Assembly: GCF_000296465.1 (NCBI RefSeq)
Contig: NZ_JH815203.1
Span: forward strand, 434,001 to 498,000
Direction: 5' to 3'
Source of the DNA: Barnesiella intestinihominis YIT 11860
GTDB lineage: Bacteria; Bacteroidota; Bacteroidia; Bacteroidales; Barnesiellaceae
Length of the DNA: 64,000 bases
The stretch's first letter is position 1. Each line of letters opens with the position of its first letter. The notes beneath the pieces were generated by a model. The model saw nothing but the letters and a program-made list of their open reading frames with translations, was not told the DNA's origin and did not search any database. Positions 44,775-57,828 of the stretch are shown here, in pieces. The position numbers and the translations under genes were made by a program.

Positions 44775-47348
44775 ATGAAATCGAGAATTACATTTAACGG
44801 CATGAACCGTTATTCCCCACCGAACTCGGCACAGCCGGGAGATTGCACAGCTATTGTCAATTTACGAAATCAATCAAACTGCCTCAAACCTGTCGGGACA
44901 CCGGAATATCTATACACTCCGGAAAAGAAAAACCATTGGCTCGTCTATGTTCATATCTGCTACGACGGAGAGCATCATATAACGGAAAATGAAAATACCT
45001 TGTATTATGAGGCTCTGATAAAAAAAGAAAACGGAAATATCCAAAAAGAATCAAGCCTGTTGTTCGAGCTAAACGACCTACAAGTTCTGTCTATTCAATC
45101 CATAGGAAACACACTCATAATCATCTGTACCGAAAGTATATACTATTTACTTTATAAAGAGGGAAAATATATCTTTTTGGGTGAAAAGCCCGACATACCT
45201 GAAATTTCATTTTTCCCTTATGTAGAATATACCGATGCCTACTTCGTAAGCGAATATACCTTTCAACATGGATACAGCAATCCGACCCGACTCGACACCG
45301 AAGACATCAATTATTACAACGATGCTTACTACAATGCATTCTTTCAGCTACAAGAAAAAGCATGGAAACGGCACTATTTCATACAACCCATACTCATACG
45401 TTATGCCCTCACTTTATATGATGGGAGCCGAATTTTTTCATCGGCTCCGGTCATGGTCTCTTTGCCACACCCCATACAACCCTATCAAATGAGCATACGA
45501 TTGAAAAATTCAAACAATCTTTGCTTAGGTTCTCATGAAGGACAAATCATCGCCGGGAATTATAGCCTGAAATATTATATTCATCAATTCAATCTCAACA
45601 ACTGGAAAGATATCGTAAGAAGTATAGACTTTTTTGTCTCTCCCGAAGCCACGATCTTCGAACCCGATCAAAAACAACAAGGCCTTAAATTTACGATCGA
45701 ACGTACAGAAGAAAACGAAATGATCTCTTTTCTACTGAAAGGAGACATCTCTTTTCTCGACCTGAAAGAGATAAAGAAACGCTACTTACAAGATTCTCTA
45801 TTTTATAAAATAGCGACCATAGAGGATTGGAGCGACTGGAAGGAAGGTGAATCGTACACCATAGAAAATAAAATACGGCCAGATTTACTCATACACGAGG
45901 AGGTTCTTTCGCCAGATAATACGACACTGCTTTCTACGGGAGCACATGTCAGCTATATACACAACAAAAGACTACACATAGCCAACTTAAAGAAAAAACT
46001 TTTTCCCGGATTTCCCCTCAGTCTGTTCAACGTGGGAAACAAAAATGCCGAGACTGTCAGTGCTTATATCTGCACTTATCTCAAAACCGAAAGAGGAGAA
46101 TGCAAAGTCGTTTGGCACGGGAAATCGAACTATTTCTTCAATCAACTTTCACCTTTGATTTCTTACCCCGACAGTAACGCCTATAAAATGGAAATCGTCG
46201 TAAAAAGCGAGAAAACCCGATACAAAGGGAGCTTTCTACTGACAGCCTCCGAATATGAAAATAGGGCCGATTATCTTGACGAGACACTCTCTGCAATCAC
46301 ATTGGAAAACGATTCTCTGCCGGCCTCTACCCCACTCGATATACCCTTGTCCGAAAATGACACTTACACACAGCCTAATATACTGCGGGTTTCGGAACTC
46401 GAAAACCCGTTTGTATTCCCGTCCGAACAAACTTATACCATCTCGAACGGAGAGATTACAGGCATAGCGACCATTACAGCAGCTTTATCGGAAGGACAGT
46501 TCGGTGAATTTCCCTTATATGTATTTACAGAAGAAGGAATATGGGCTTTGCAAAACGGAAACGGAATCGTATGTTACGGAGCACAACATCAACTGAATCG
46601 AGAACCCATACTGCCGGAAAACCCTATCGTCCCTCTCGAAGACATGATTATGTTTACTACGGCAAAAGGATTATTTATCATACGAGGCTCCGAAATACAA
46701 CAACTCTTATCGTTCGACGAAACCGCCTGCGAAAACAATAGCCCAATCGATCACCACGACATAAACTCTACATTAATTCCTGCGACCACCGATCAAACGA
46801 CTTTATCTCAGTTTATTCAAGGAAGTATCATCGCCTACAATACAATCGAAAAAGAATTGATATGTTGCAGGCCCGATCTCAAATATAGTCTCATTATTCA
46901 TATTTCTTCTCTCTACATGTATCGCATAAGCCGACAGTACTCTTCCCTATTCTATGATGCCAGTCATCTACTCGCCCAAGACGCAGAGGGAAAAGTTTAC
47001 GATTTACAAAAAGAATCAGCAGAGATAACCCCAATCGCACTCGTATCCCGACCAATTACTCTCCAAAGTGAAGATTACCAAAAATGGAGAGAAGTTTTCT
47101 GGCGGCTCTCGATGTCAGAAGGAAAGCTCCTGCTTTCTCTTTGGGGAGGCAATGATGCCGAAGGCAACTTTTCCAAAATCTGTGAAATATCGAGCGCATC
47201 AAAAATAGCTGGGCAATTACCCATGCGTTTTACAGGTCCGGCATATAAATATTTCAGGCTTATTCTTTGCGGAAACGTCTCCTCTGATTTCCATCTTTCG
47301 TCTGTCGATATCTACTCCGAAAACATCATCAGCAATCGGTTACGCTAA
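44775..47348 (+). CDS. Large unrecognised protein, possibly phage-structure-derived
   Basis: This 857-residue protein has no signal peptide and no membrane segment. Its N-terminus (FNGMNRYSPPNSAQPGDCTAIVNLRN, split here only for reading, then KPVGTPEYLY) and the later segments FGEFPLYVFTEEGIWALQ and EDMIMFTTAKGLFIIRGSE are like tail/neck-type or DNA-stabilisation proteins of phages and prophages that I recall from Bacteroidales. The pattern suggests beta-propeller-like repeats. This is a resemblance from memory, not a search result. No other phage gene is near: neighbours are a Ppx/GppA gene and GH97. Codon use looks like the neighbours, so an old, domesticated gene is possible. Confidence 0.6.
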   Translation: MKSRITFNGMNRYSPPNSAQPGDCTAIVNLRNQSNCLKPVGTPEYLYTPEKKNHWLVYVHICYDGEHHITENENTLYYEALIKKENGNIQKESSLLFELNDLQVLSIQSIGNTLIIICTESIYYLLYKEGKYIFLGEKPDIPEISFFPYVEYTDAYFVSEYTFQHGYSNPTRLDTEDINYYNDAYYNAFFQLQEKAWKRHYFIQPILIRYALTLYDGSRIFSSAPVMVSLPHPIQPYQMSIRLKNSNNLCLGSHEGQIIAGNYSLKYYIHQFNLNNWKDIVRSIDFFVSPEATIFEPDQKQQGLKFTIERTEENEMISFLLKGDISFLDLKEIKKRYLQDSLFYKIATIEDWSDWKEGESYTIENKIRPDLLIHEEVLSPDNTTLLSTGAHVSYIHNKRLHIANLKKKLFPGFPLSLFNVGNKNAETVSAYICTYLKTERGECKVVWHGKSNYFFNQLSPLISYPDSNAYKMEIVVKSEKTRYKGSFLLTASEYENRADYLDETLSAITLENDSLPASTPLDIPLSENDTYTQPNILRVSELENPFVFPSEQTYTISNGEITGIATITAALSEGQFGEFPLYVFTEEGIWALQNGNGIVCYGAQHQLNREPILPENPIVPLEDMIMFTTAKGLFIIRGSEIQQLLSFDETACENNSPIDHHDINSTLIPATTDQTTLSQFIQGSIIAYNTIEKELICCRPDLKYSLIIHISSLYMYRISRQYSSLFYDASHLLAQDAEGKVYDLQKESAEITPIALVSRPITLQSEDYQKWREVFWRLSMSEGKLLLSLWGGNDAEGNFSKICEISSASKIAGQLPMRFTGPAYKYFRLILCGNVSSDFHLSSVDIYSENIISNRLR

Positions 47349-47355
47349 TATAAAA

Positions 47356-47386
47356 AGGGTAGGACTTATTGTATAAGTCCTACCCT
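47356..47386. terminator. Terminator between convergent genes
   Basis: A perfect 14-bp stem, AGGGTAGGACTTAT with its complement, encloses a 3-base loop. The A-run before it gives a U-run on the minus strand, so it serves the GH97 gene at least and probably the large gene on the plus strand too. Confidence 0.88.
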
Positions 47387-47408
47387 CCTATTCACATCTT
47401 ACCGCAAT

Positions 47409-49550
<2,142 letters not shown>

Positions 49551-49604
49551 TTATTCAATACATTTATTTGGGTTTTATAAAACTACGGAGAAGCATCTCA
49601 ACTG

Positions 49605-49634
49605 CAAAGATAGGAGTTTAAGCTCCGACTCAAA
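49605..49634 (-). promoter_or_regulatory. Promoter of the GH97 gene
   Basis: On the minus strand TTTG (49631-49634), 18 bases, then TATCTTTG (49605-49612). The spacer contains an imperfect palindrome, GGAGCTTAAACTCC, that could be an operator. The leader is about 50 bases. Confidence 0.62.
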
Positions 49635-49726
49635 AATTTCTCTATCCCTCCTTTAATTAAGAAAAACGAATAATTGAAGAAACAGTTTAAACAAACGACC
49701 TGTTTAACTTAAAATATAAATTCCTT

Positions 49727-52700
49727 TTATTTCAATAACGATAATCTCACCGAGATTCCATAATTGCTGTTCGTAATAGGATATGATGAAGAGGATACTA
49801 ACGGAGTATTAATCTGATGGTCGAAATAAGCCCCTACCGTAATACGTTTACTCAATACATAATTGGCCGTTACTTTCAACATCGTAGTACGAGTGCCACT
49901 GGTTGCCTGAGTAAAATTCTGTTCAATACGGCGAATAAGAGCCTGATTCTTGCGGAATGAAAAATCGGCATTGATCGTCAAATCGTTGCTAACACCTGTT
50001 TGAGACCCTTTCAGTTTCAAAATCGTATTAAAATTAGCGATCTTATACCCGGCCCCGATTGTAAAATCGGTTGTCGACGCCTCTACGATTTGTCCGGCTG
50101 CCGAATTCAATGTCAACGTGCGAGAATCTTTATACTCTATATTGCCCGTAACATTATTTTTCAGTGTCACCTTTAACCCGATAAGGGGAGCAAACCTCTC
50201 GGTTATCATTACCGATGATATATCGAATGGAGAAGAGGGTATGGGATTGCCCGTAAGTTCATCGCGAACAAAACCGAAATCCCCGTCCGATTCCACCCAA
50301 TTAAGGAACGAAGTAAATGATCCCACAGCATAGGTACACTGGTAAGCATGCGATAGAGTAAACGCTTTAAAGTGTTTCTTTATAAATGGTATTTGCATGA
50401 AACCATCGTAAGTAATTCGCCAGTTCGGCAATATAGCCGACAATCCCGGGAACGGAGACAAATCGATTTTACGGGCGTCACGGCCAGAATATGCAGCAAT
50501 AAATGCAGGTATCATTACATCGGCAGAACTACGATTCACACCGCCGTTAGCCGAATCATAGGGCTTATCTCCAAAGCCGGTAGAGGCAATAAAACCTTTA
50601 TTCGGATAATTGCCCAACGATCCGTAATGCGCTTCTAACCGGGCCGCTATTATTTCCCGATTTTTCAAAAAATCATCGAATGCTTGCGACGAATATCCGT
50701 CTTTTGCAGAACTACTCCTAAATGCAGTCTTCAATGCAATATGTGTCTTGGTATAGCTTCCGCCTCGTACAGTCGGCATATCATCAAACATAAATTGCAT
50801 TTGAGAACTACGCGTGTCTGTTCTATTTCCTGTCAAGTTTATTTTCAAACCCCGGATAGGTTCAAGCGCTATTTCAAAATTAAACTCCTCGGTACGACCG
50901 ATGACCGCCGGACTTATCTGCGTGGAATCACATAAAAGCCAACCACGTTCTTTTGCCCGGTATACATAGTTCTCATCAGTAAAACCAAAAGCGAAATCGA
51001 GGCCGGGAGCCATAGGACCATACGAAGTCGATTGCCCGAATATATCGCCTACATTCGGGGAAAACAGAGGCAACGAAGTAGTATTGGTCTTACGATAACG
51101 CACGCTCGCATTTCTTACCATCATCAATCCCCGTAAAGAATACTCGGCTGCTTCTTTCCAGAAATTACGTTCATTCTTATTCGAAGGAGTAATTATCACA
51201 TTCAGGCGTTGGGTCCCTTTATCGAGAATCACGACATTATTGGCATCGAGCACTTTCGTCCTCAGGGCCACTTTCTTTCCGGCATCGTCCCTCGCCACAA
51301 CTTTTACCTTCTTATTGTTGAGATTATGCCTTAAAGTAACCGTAGTATCTTCCCGAAGCAAAATGGTACGTTCGAATTTTCTATTTTTCTTCGCCGTCGC
51401 CGCAGCCCTATTATTGGAAGAAAAACGTTTGTTTATCTTCTGCAAATATTTCGACTTATTGTACAATTGTTCAAAATTGAAACGCCCGTCAAAGCTCAAC
51501 TGCCCCTGATTATTCACCGAGTTACCTAAATCTATTTCCTCTGAAATCTGGGCTCCCCTATCCCAAGTGTATGTAGCGTTATACTTGGCATTAAACGACA
51601 AATAATCAAGAACAGGTATCTTGCTGAACGGAGCCGTATACGATGCATTGAAAGTTTGATTATAATTCCACGGTGTTCCCAAATTCTTGATGCTGGTCAA
51701 CACGGTATCTTTCCATGCTTCGTATTCATCTGGGAAAAGCTGTTTATTCACCACACCGACCGGCTCCTCGATATGAGCGTTCGTCATCGTTTGCAACGAA
51801 AGGTTTATCGACTTGGTGAGATTCCATGTCAACGAGAACTGCCGATCCCATAAAAAACTTTTACTTACACTCGTCGGCAATGCCATTCCTCCCGATCCAC
51901 TCACATCGCGAATCTGCTGTTCATAATAATATCGCGACATATTGGTATTAAACGCAATATTATTAGGCAAATAATTAAATTCCCATTCCTTCAAAAATTT
52001 CAAATGCTTAGATTTACTCTTTAATCCCTTCAACGGGACAAAAGGTTTAACAAAAGGAGTATAGGAATAAGTGAAACTACCCCGATAATCGTATGTATTC
52101 TCAAATTCGGTAGTAGGGTCTTGTTTCGATTGTCGATTATAAGAATAGCTGATAGAAAAATTAGCCGGGTCATAGGGCATAGGATTCTTACTCCTAATAT
52201 CGAAAGAAACTCCCGACAAACTGAAACTTTCGACAGTCGATTTCTCTATCGAAGCATCACTTATAGAGTCACGCTCGGCTTTACTACCCGCATTGTCCAA
52301 AGCATCTTTCAACAAGATATCTTGATCGAGCGGATTGTATTTAGGAGAAGTACGTTGTTCGGTAATCGAATAAAATAACGGGGCTTTCAATTTGACTTTT
52401 TCTGGCAAAAAACGCCCTAACTCGACCATCGTAGCTATATTATACTGATAGTAATCGTCTAATCGACGTTCCGTAAGGCTTTGGTCTATCCCCCCAAAAC
52501 CGACAGTTTCTACATGCCCCGCGATATTCAGCGTAGCAATATCCGACAAACCGAGATTTACATTTGCTTTGGCAGCCCAACCACCAGATTGGTCAAAATC
52601 GGTCAAACGCATTTCATTCACCCAAACGACTATATCCTTAGCTGCATTCGAATTATTTCTCACACCGATCATCATCGTACGAACATCGCTCAAAGAAGGG

Positions 52701-55700
52701 TTCCCCACGATAGTCACCTTATTTTGATTTTTATCGGGATCATAACTAGAATAACGAGTTTGAAACGTCACCGTCGAATTATCCATACGCTTCTTTGCAT
52801 TCCGTTCCAGCTTCAAATCGGTAAACAAAGAAAGAGGGAAATCAAACATATTGGATTGTGGCCAAACCGCTTCCTGATCTTGTGCATTATATGTGCTATA
52901 ATTACCCGGCTCCGTCAATGACAACGGAACCTCATACTCATAATAATTCGATTTGCTATCGGATCCTAATCGTAAAAATACAGACACATCGCCATCTCGT
53001 AAATTAGTTTTATCGTCAATCAGCTTCTCTGCATGTACAAACATCTGTAACCGCTTGTACGTACGCATATCCATACCACTGTTCTTATAAACCGCACGAG
53101 CATCTCCCGACTGCAAATCGGTTACTTTCAAAGACATGGCTTGTTCATTAAGCTGAGTTATTTGCGATTGCCCCGGGTCTATGATACGGGTTACCCCCGG
53201 AGGTAAAACATAATTAACAGGAACCTGTCCTGCATTCTCCTCAATATTTACCACCGATATATCCATCTTACCCTGAGCCGGAGCATCTCCTTTCAAATTC
53301 AAAGCATAGTTATACGTCCGCCATTCACCCCGAACCAATTCCAACGTGGCAAAACGCAAATGTGTCTCACACTCAAAACCCGTCATAAACATGCGGATAA
53401 AACGTATCGTCTTAAAATCCTGAATAGATCCCACTTTCTTTTGAGGACGAGACAAAGGGATTTTGAATTGATACCACACAGCTTTTCCTTCTTCACCATT
53501 GCGGAGCCGGACGGTTGTCTCCCGTTTATCGGTAATACAGTTTTTTCCCACCTCCAAGCTATCGGGGCATAACGATATGCGGTACTGATAATATCTTTCA
53601 TATTCGTTCAACGTATTATCCTGATTGATATCCTCCACGTCAGGAACACTTTTGGAAGACTGATAATACGAATCATTCATTTCCTCGGGAGACCGGGAAT
53701 TGTTTTCTGTTCCGTTATATCGTTTGTATCGGTCCAATATAGAAGTTTGTGCATCGTCATAATCGTGTCCACGATAAAAATGGTAATTATCCCCGGCCGG
53801 ATCGTTAAACGGAGAAAACTGATCTTGTCGCATAGCCTCTACTACCGCCGGAGATAGTTTAGTTTCGAGCTTGTTCAAATAATCTCTATAAGATGAGAAC
53901 CCATATTCCTCGTCATTCGACAGACCGTCTAAACCTACGTCTTGCAAAGCCCGTGCACCACTGGTATTATCGAATGCATAAGTCAACGACTGACGTTTGG
54001 ATACCTTTCCCCACACCGTAGTCGCTATCTGTGTTGTATCACCGTCGACAGGCAAACCGTTCTCGAAAGACTTCATACCGTCTTTAAGAATATCTTCCGA
54101 CACTTCTCCCAAATTAAAATACAATTCTCCCCCGTTATGATTAGTCTGATTCTCATCTAAAAACGGATCCATGAGCCAGAACTGTATATATTCGATATTC
54201 GATGATTCGAAATCGGTATAATCCATTTTTCGCATAATCCCGCCCCAACGGTTCTCCGGATTCAACAAAAGCCCTTGTGAGTCGATATTATCGGCATCGA
54301 GATTGTACGGTCCCCGTTCCTGTGGATAAAATGAAAGGTTCAATGTCTGTAAGGTCGTCGATTCTCCATAATTGATTTCCTTATTGGGAAATATCTCCCG
54401 TACACTCACCTCACGCACATAAGGATTAGACAATTGGTCCAAATCATTTTTCAGGTGAGCCGGTATCAATGTCGAGTTTTTCTGAGTAAACATTCTATCG
54501 ATATAATACCACGATAGCAATGCTCTATTTTGCCCATAACGAATATCATTGGAATAACGAGCTTCGGGAAACAAAGCATCAGATGAAGGGTCGTACGGAG
54601 TGGAAGCCAACGTCCACGAATAAGGAGACTTCAAGTCCAACCCTGTTTGTGTCGATTCGAAATCATCGATATACGATGTTCCCTGCGAGCTGCCGTTTTT
54701 GGATTTATGCGGTATCAATTGGGCAAATTCAGCCGTGAGAGCCAACGTAGAAGGAGCTGTTGCGTTTACAGTCGGAATTTTATTCAACAAATTGGTCAAC
54801 CATAAAAAATTCGTATTATAAGACAAGTTCACTCCCCACAAAGTATTATTCAGTACCTCATCGCCCATATTTACTTTTTCCGTCAGGGACTTTTCAGACA
54901 AATGCATAATCGTCGCTCCTACATTAAAATCTTTGGAGAACGCATAATTCAAATCGAGTCCCAGCATTGTCTTACGTTGCATATTGAACATCGATTGATT
55001 TTCAAGCGATACACTAATCGGAGTTCCCGCCTCGATTATACTTTGGTTCAATATCGTCACGACACCCATCGCATAATCCACAATATAATCGGAATTTTCG
55101 ACCAAAGTCATACCTCCGGCGGTAACAACCACCGATCCCCGAGGTACATTCATCGCATTTAATCTTATCTCTGCGCCCGAAGATGCTTTATATTCTCCGG
55201 TCATAATAAATTTATTCTTCTCCGATACTTGCTGGGCGATAGTCAATGTCGAATCATACAGCTCTTGATAAACATACTTTTCCGCTATCGCCGCATTTCC
55301 TATTTTTTCTGCCAAGTGACTACCGAACGGCTCTATGACCGGAAATATAATCCTCCCGTTCGAAGATTGAATCGTATACCCCTCTATGTAGTCAAAAATA
55401 CCATCGGAATATTCCGACTCATTCGCATCCAAACGGTCGAGGTTCATTACTTGCAACAAAGTCTGATTGGATATATTCCCCTCCGGTATATTATTTACAG
55501 CTACCCCCGTAGAATCATTCTGATATTTAATGTACAGCCTGAATTTATCCTTCTGAACCTGATAGGCCCCCAGCGAATAAACATTTTTCATCATTAAATC
55601 CCAAATGGGTAATGAGGTCGATATGGTAGAACCCTTCAACATTTTCAGAAAAAGACATTGATCCGTATCGGTAACATCTCCCGAAAATTCCCCAACCTGA

Positions 55701-57160
55701 TAAACCTGTCCGTTATAAGTATATTCATAAGCGACAGCAATCATCTCATCGGCATTCAGCTTACTTTTCAGAGAGATATAACCCAATTGGGAATTCAAGG
55801 TATATTCAGAAGAAGCAAGTTTCCGGGCACTCTCTATTTTCACATAATCCTGCCCCCCCTCGATACCATAAACAGAAAGAGGTTCCAAAGCCTGTGTCAC
55901 CAAATTGATATTACGAGCATCGGGATAACCGTTTTTAATCTCGGCATACAACGAGTTGGAGTTATTCATCGGATTCTGCTGCGCGGTAGCCGATATCCAA
56001 TGGTCGTTACCGATATGAACATTTTCGGCCAAATCCATAAAACCGACAATATTCCTCGATTCTTCATAATTACCTTGTTTATTCGTAATCCAAACTTCTA
56101 TTCGATTGATACTCACACCCGATGAGACATAAGGTAATTTGGAAGCAAATTTATCGTAATTGTCCCTAAAAAAATGAGCTAAGAAAAAGTGCCTGTTTTC
56201 GTCATAAGCGTCTGCCCGGATTTCGAACGGCGTGGTCTGTGCCCCACCACTCGCATTGACCGTTTTCGATTCGGACTGTTGTTGAGAAATAAGAGCGGTA
56301 GCCGTCAGTTTACCGAACTGCATAGTCGTCTTTACACCGAATAAAGCCGTACTACCACGTATCAACGACGACCCTGTGGTCATACTCACATTACCGGCTT
56401 CGATATTCTTAATAATCTCGTCTTCTTTTCCCTGATATTGTAATTTGAGATTTTTCGAGTCGAAATCGAATGTCGCATCGGTGTTATAGTTCATATTGAA
56501 CGACATCTTGTCACCGACTTTCGCCGTTACCGAAGCCTGTATCTTCTCGTCGAAGTCGAAATAAGTCTTCTTTCTGGAACTCATCGGTAGTGCGGGATTA
56601 TCGAGTTTGTTATGTTTCAATCCCATATTCAACTCGATAGAACCTTGTGTCTTCAATTGTACGCCACCCGGTCCAAAAACTTTTTCCAATGGCCCGAGAG
56701 AGAACTGCATATCCAAAAAATTAAACTCCGATTTGCTGTTCTCTGCAAAATTCTGTGCATTTCGTTCCCGATAATACTGCTGCATGGATTTACGCAACGT
56801 ATAATCGTTATACTCGGCCGCCGACAACATGAAAGGAGTGCAAACATCAACCCCGGCGACTCGGGTATGGATTACATAACAATTCGTTTCAGCATCATAC
56901 TCTACTTCTGTTTTCAGATTAGAAGGATTTTTCAAATCCATCGGAGCTAACTGCCCGATTTCATCGTACGATTCGGGTGATGTTTTAGTGACAGGATAAC
57001 GGACTTGTATGGAATCGGATTCTTTATTGCTTTGCGTTGCCGATATACTGCTCGATGAACTTTGCGGATCGGCCGACTGCAAAGCAGCAAAAGCGGAATA
57101 GGCTCCTAATCCGCTCACTGCTAGCACAACTATTGTTCCAATCCTTATCCGTCTTCTCAT
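49727..57160 (-). CDS. sprA: SprA, giant outer-membrane translocon of the type IX secretion system
   Basis: This 2477-residue protein is among the largest beta-barrel pores known; SprA forms the outer-membrane channel through which T9SS cargo leaves. It has a signal segment (about 8-25), SprA-type features near the N-terminus (FNFLDMQFSLGPLEKVFGPGG, then GSIELNMGLKHN and KTYFDFDEKIQ), and long amphipathic strands throughout. Repeated patterns include GNVSMTTGSSLIRGS, QGLLLNPENRWGGIMR and, late, LEPIRGLKINLTGNRTD. It ends in an aromatic-rich strand (YPITNSNYGISVRLSLLK). It follows ruvA by 53 bases on the same strand, probably as one operon. The sorting-domain proteins in this window are its likely cargo. 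Confidence 0.96.
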   Translation of the reverse strand: MRRRIRIGTIVVLAVSGLGAYSAFAALQSADPQSSSSSISATQSNKESDSIQVRYPVTKTSPESYDEIGQLAPMDLKNPSNLKTEVEYDAETNCYVIHTRVAGVDVCTPFMLSAAEYNDYTLRKSMQQYYRERNAQNFAENSKSEFNFLDMQFSLGPLEKVFGPGGVQLKTQGSIELNMGLKHNKLDNPALPMSSRKKTYFDFDEKIQASVTAKVGDKMSFNMNYNTDATFDFDSKNLKLQYQGKEDEIIKNIEAGNVSMTTGSSLIRGSTALFGVKTTMQFGKLTATALISQQQSESKTVNASGGAQTTPFEIRADAYDENRHFFLAHFFRDNYDKFASKLPYVSSGVSINRIEVWITNKQGNYEESRNIVGFMDLAENVHIGNDHWISATAQQNPMNNSNSLYAEIKNGYPDARNINLVTQALEPLSVYGIEGGQDYVKIESARKLASSEYTLNSQLGYISLKSKLNADEMIAVAYEYTYNGQVYQVGEFSGDVTDTDQCLFLKMLKGSTISTSLPIWDLMMKNVYSLGAYQVQKDKFRLYIKYQNDSTGVAVNNIPEGNISNQTLLQVMNLDRLDANESEYSDGIFDYIEGYTIQSSNGRIIFPVIEPFGSHLAEKIGNAAIAEKYVYQELYDSTLTIAQQVSEKNKFIMTGEYKASSGAEIRLNAMNVPRGSVVVTAGGMTLVENSDYIVDYAMGVVTILNQSIIEAGTPISVSLENQSMFNMQRKTMLGLDLNYAFSKDFNVGATIMHLSEKSLTEKVNMGDEVLNNTLWGVNLSYNTNFLWLTNLLNKIPTVNATAPSTLALTAEFAQLIPHKSKNGSSQGTSYIDDFESTQTGLDLKSPYSWTLASTPYDPSSDALFPEARYSNDIRYGQNRALLSWYYIDRMFTQKNSTLIPAHLKNDLDQLSNPYVREVSVREIFPNKEINYGESTTLQTLNLSFYPQERGPYNLDADNIDSQGLLLNPENRWGGIMRKMDYTDFESSNIEYIQFWLMDPFLDENQTNHNGGELYFNLGEVSEDILKDGMKSFENGLPVDGDTTQIATTVWGKVSKRQSLTYAFDNTSGARALQDVGLDGLSNDEEYGFSSYRDYLNKLETKLSPAVVEAMRQDQFSPFNDPAGDNYHFYRGHDYDDAQTSILDRYKRYNGTENNSRSPEEMNDSYYQSSKSVPDVEDINQDNTLNEYERYYQYRISLCPDSLEVGKNCITDKRETTVRLRNGEEGKAVWYQFKIPLSRPQKKVGSIQDFKTIRFIRMFMTGFECETHLRFATLELVRGEWRTYNYALNLKGDAPAQGKMDISVVNIEENAGQVPVNYVLPPGVTRIIDPGQSQITQLNEQAMSLKVTDLQSGDARAVYKNSGMDMRTYKRLQMFVHAEKLIDDKTNLRDGDVSVFLRLGSDSKSNYYEYEVPLSLTEPGNYSTYNAQDQEAVWPQSNMFDFPLSLFTDLKLERNAKKRMDNSTVTFQTRYSSYDPDKNQNKVTIVGNPSLSDVRTMMIGVRNNSNAAKDIVVWVNEMRLTDFDQSGGWAAKANVNLGLSDIATLNIAGHVETVGFGGIDQSLTERRLDDYYQYNIATMVELGRFLPEKVKLKAPLFYSITEQRTSPKYNPLDQDILLKDALDNAGSKAERDSISDASIEKSTVESFSLSGVSFDIRSKNPMPYDPANFSISYSYNRQSKQDPTTEFENTYDYRGSFTYSYTPFVKPFVPLKGLKSKSKHLKFLKEWEFNYLPNNIAFNTNMSRYYYEQQIRDVSGSGGMALPTSVSKSFLWDRQFSLTWNLTKSINLSLQTMTNAHIEEPVGVVNKQLFPDEYEAWKDTVLTSIKNLGTPWNYNQTFNASYTAPFSKIPVLDYLSFNAKYNATYTWDRGAQISEEIDLGNSVNNQGQLSFDGRFNFEQLYNKSKYLQKINKRFSSNNRAAATAKKNRKFERTILLREDTTVTLRHNLNNKKVKVVARDDAGKKVALRTKVLDANNVVILDKGTQRLNVIITPSNKNERNFWKEAAEYSLRGLMMVRNASVRYRKTNTTSLPLFSPNVGDIFGQSTSYGPMAPGLDFAFGFTDENYVYRAKERGWLLCDSTQISPAVIGRTEEFNFEIALEPIRGLKINLTGNRTDTRSSQMQFMFDDMPTVRGGSYTKTHIALKTAFRSSSAKDGYSSQAFDDFLKNREIIAARLEAHYGSLGNYPNKGFIASTGFGDKPYDSANGGVNRSSADVMIPAFIAAYSGRDARKIDLSPFPGLSAILPNWRITYDGFMQIPFIKKHFKAFTLSHAYQCTYAVGSFTSFLNWVESDGDFGFVRDELTGNPIPSSPFDISSVMITERFAPLIGLKVTLKNNVTGNIEYKDSRTLTLNSAAGQIVEASTTDFTIGAGYKIANFNTILKLKGSQTGVSNDLTINADFSFRKNQALIRRIEQNFTQATSGTRTTMLKVTANYVLSKRITVGAYFDHQINTPLVSSSSYPITNSNYGISVRLSLLK

Positions 57161-57213
57161 TCGATACTCCTACACAAATTCCCGCCTTTACTCAAAAGGC
57201 GACGACGCCGGTA

Positions 57214-57795
57214 TCAGAGCATTTTCAGAGCCTGCTTAATTACCTCTTCAACTCTCATCGAAGGAGTATCACGCAATAACTTTTGAACTGTTTTTTGCGA
57301 TTGGGGCTGTGAAAATCCAAGCATCACCAACGCAGCCACAGCTTCCTCGTAAATTTCCGAGGCTGCGGGCGTACTTATTACTAACGGATTGTCGGTAGGT
57401 TTTATTTTATCTTTCAAGTCAACAATTACACGCTGTGCAGTTTTAGCGCCTATTCCTTTTACCGACTTCAATAAATTTAGATTCTCCGACACAATCGCCT
57501 GCTCCAACTCAGAAGGATTCAATGAAGACAATATCATGCGGGCTGTATTGGGCCCTACTCCCGAAACAGAAATCAACAATATGAATAGTTCACGTTCGTG
57601 ACGGTCATAAAAGCCATAAAGCTGATAGGCATCTTCCCGAATCGCTTCATAAACATACAGACGTGTAGCTTGCCCTTTCGAAAGGCAAGAATAAGTATTC
57701 AACGAAATATTAAGCAAATAACCTATTCCCATGCACTCCACTACCGCCGTGGCGGGAGTTAAATCGGTAACCTCTCCCGTAATATATTCTATCAT
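57214..57795 (-). CDS. ruvA: Holliday junction branch migration protein RuvA
   Basis: A 193-residue RuvA: OB-fold domain I ([20 protein letters not shown]), domain II with two helix-hairpin-helix motifs ([14 protein letters not shown] and [20 protein letters not shown]), a flexible linker and domain III ([20 protein letters not shown]). It binds four-way DNA junctions and loads the RuvB motor. Length is normal. Its promoter is supplied by the adjoining repeat element (57829-57860). Confidence 0.97.
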   Translation of the reverse strand: MIEYITGEVTDLTPATAVVECMGIGYLLNISLNTYSCLSKGQATRLYVYEAIREDAYQLYGFYDRHERELFILLISVSGVGPNTARMILSSLNPSELEQAIVSENLNLLKSVKGIGAKTAQRVIVDLKDKIKPTDNPLVISTPAASEIYEEAVAALVMLGFSQPQSQKTVQKLLRDTPSMRVEEVIKQALKML

Positions 57796-57828
57796 ATCGT
57801 TCTCTTTTTATTCATTTTGTTCAAACTG

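Noticed and set aside
44597-44797. 66-codon plus-strand ORF
   Set aside because: It runs through the hairpin region and overlaps the real start at 44775; the translation looks random.
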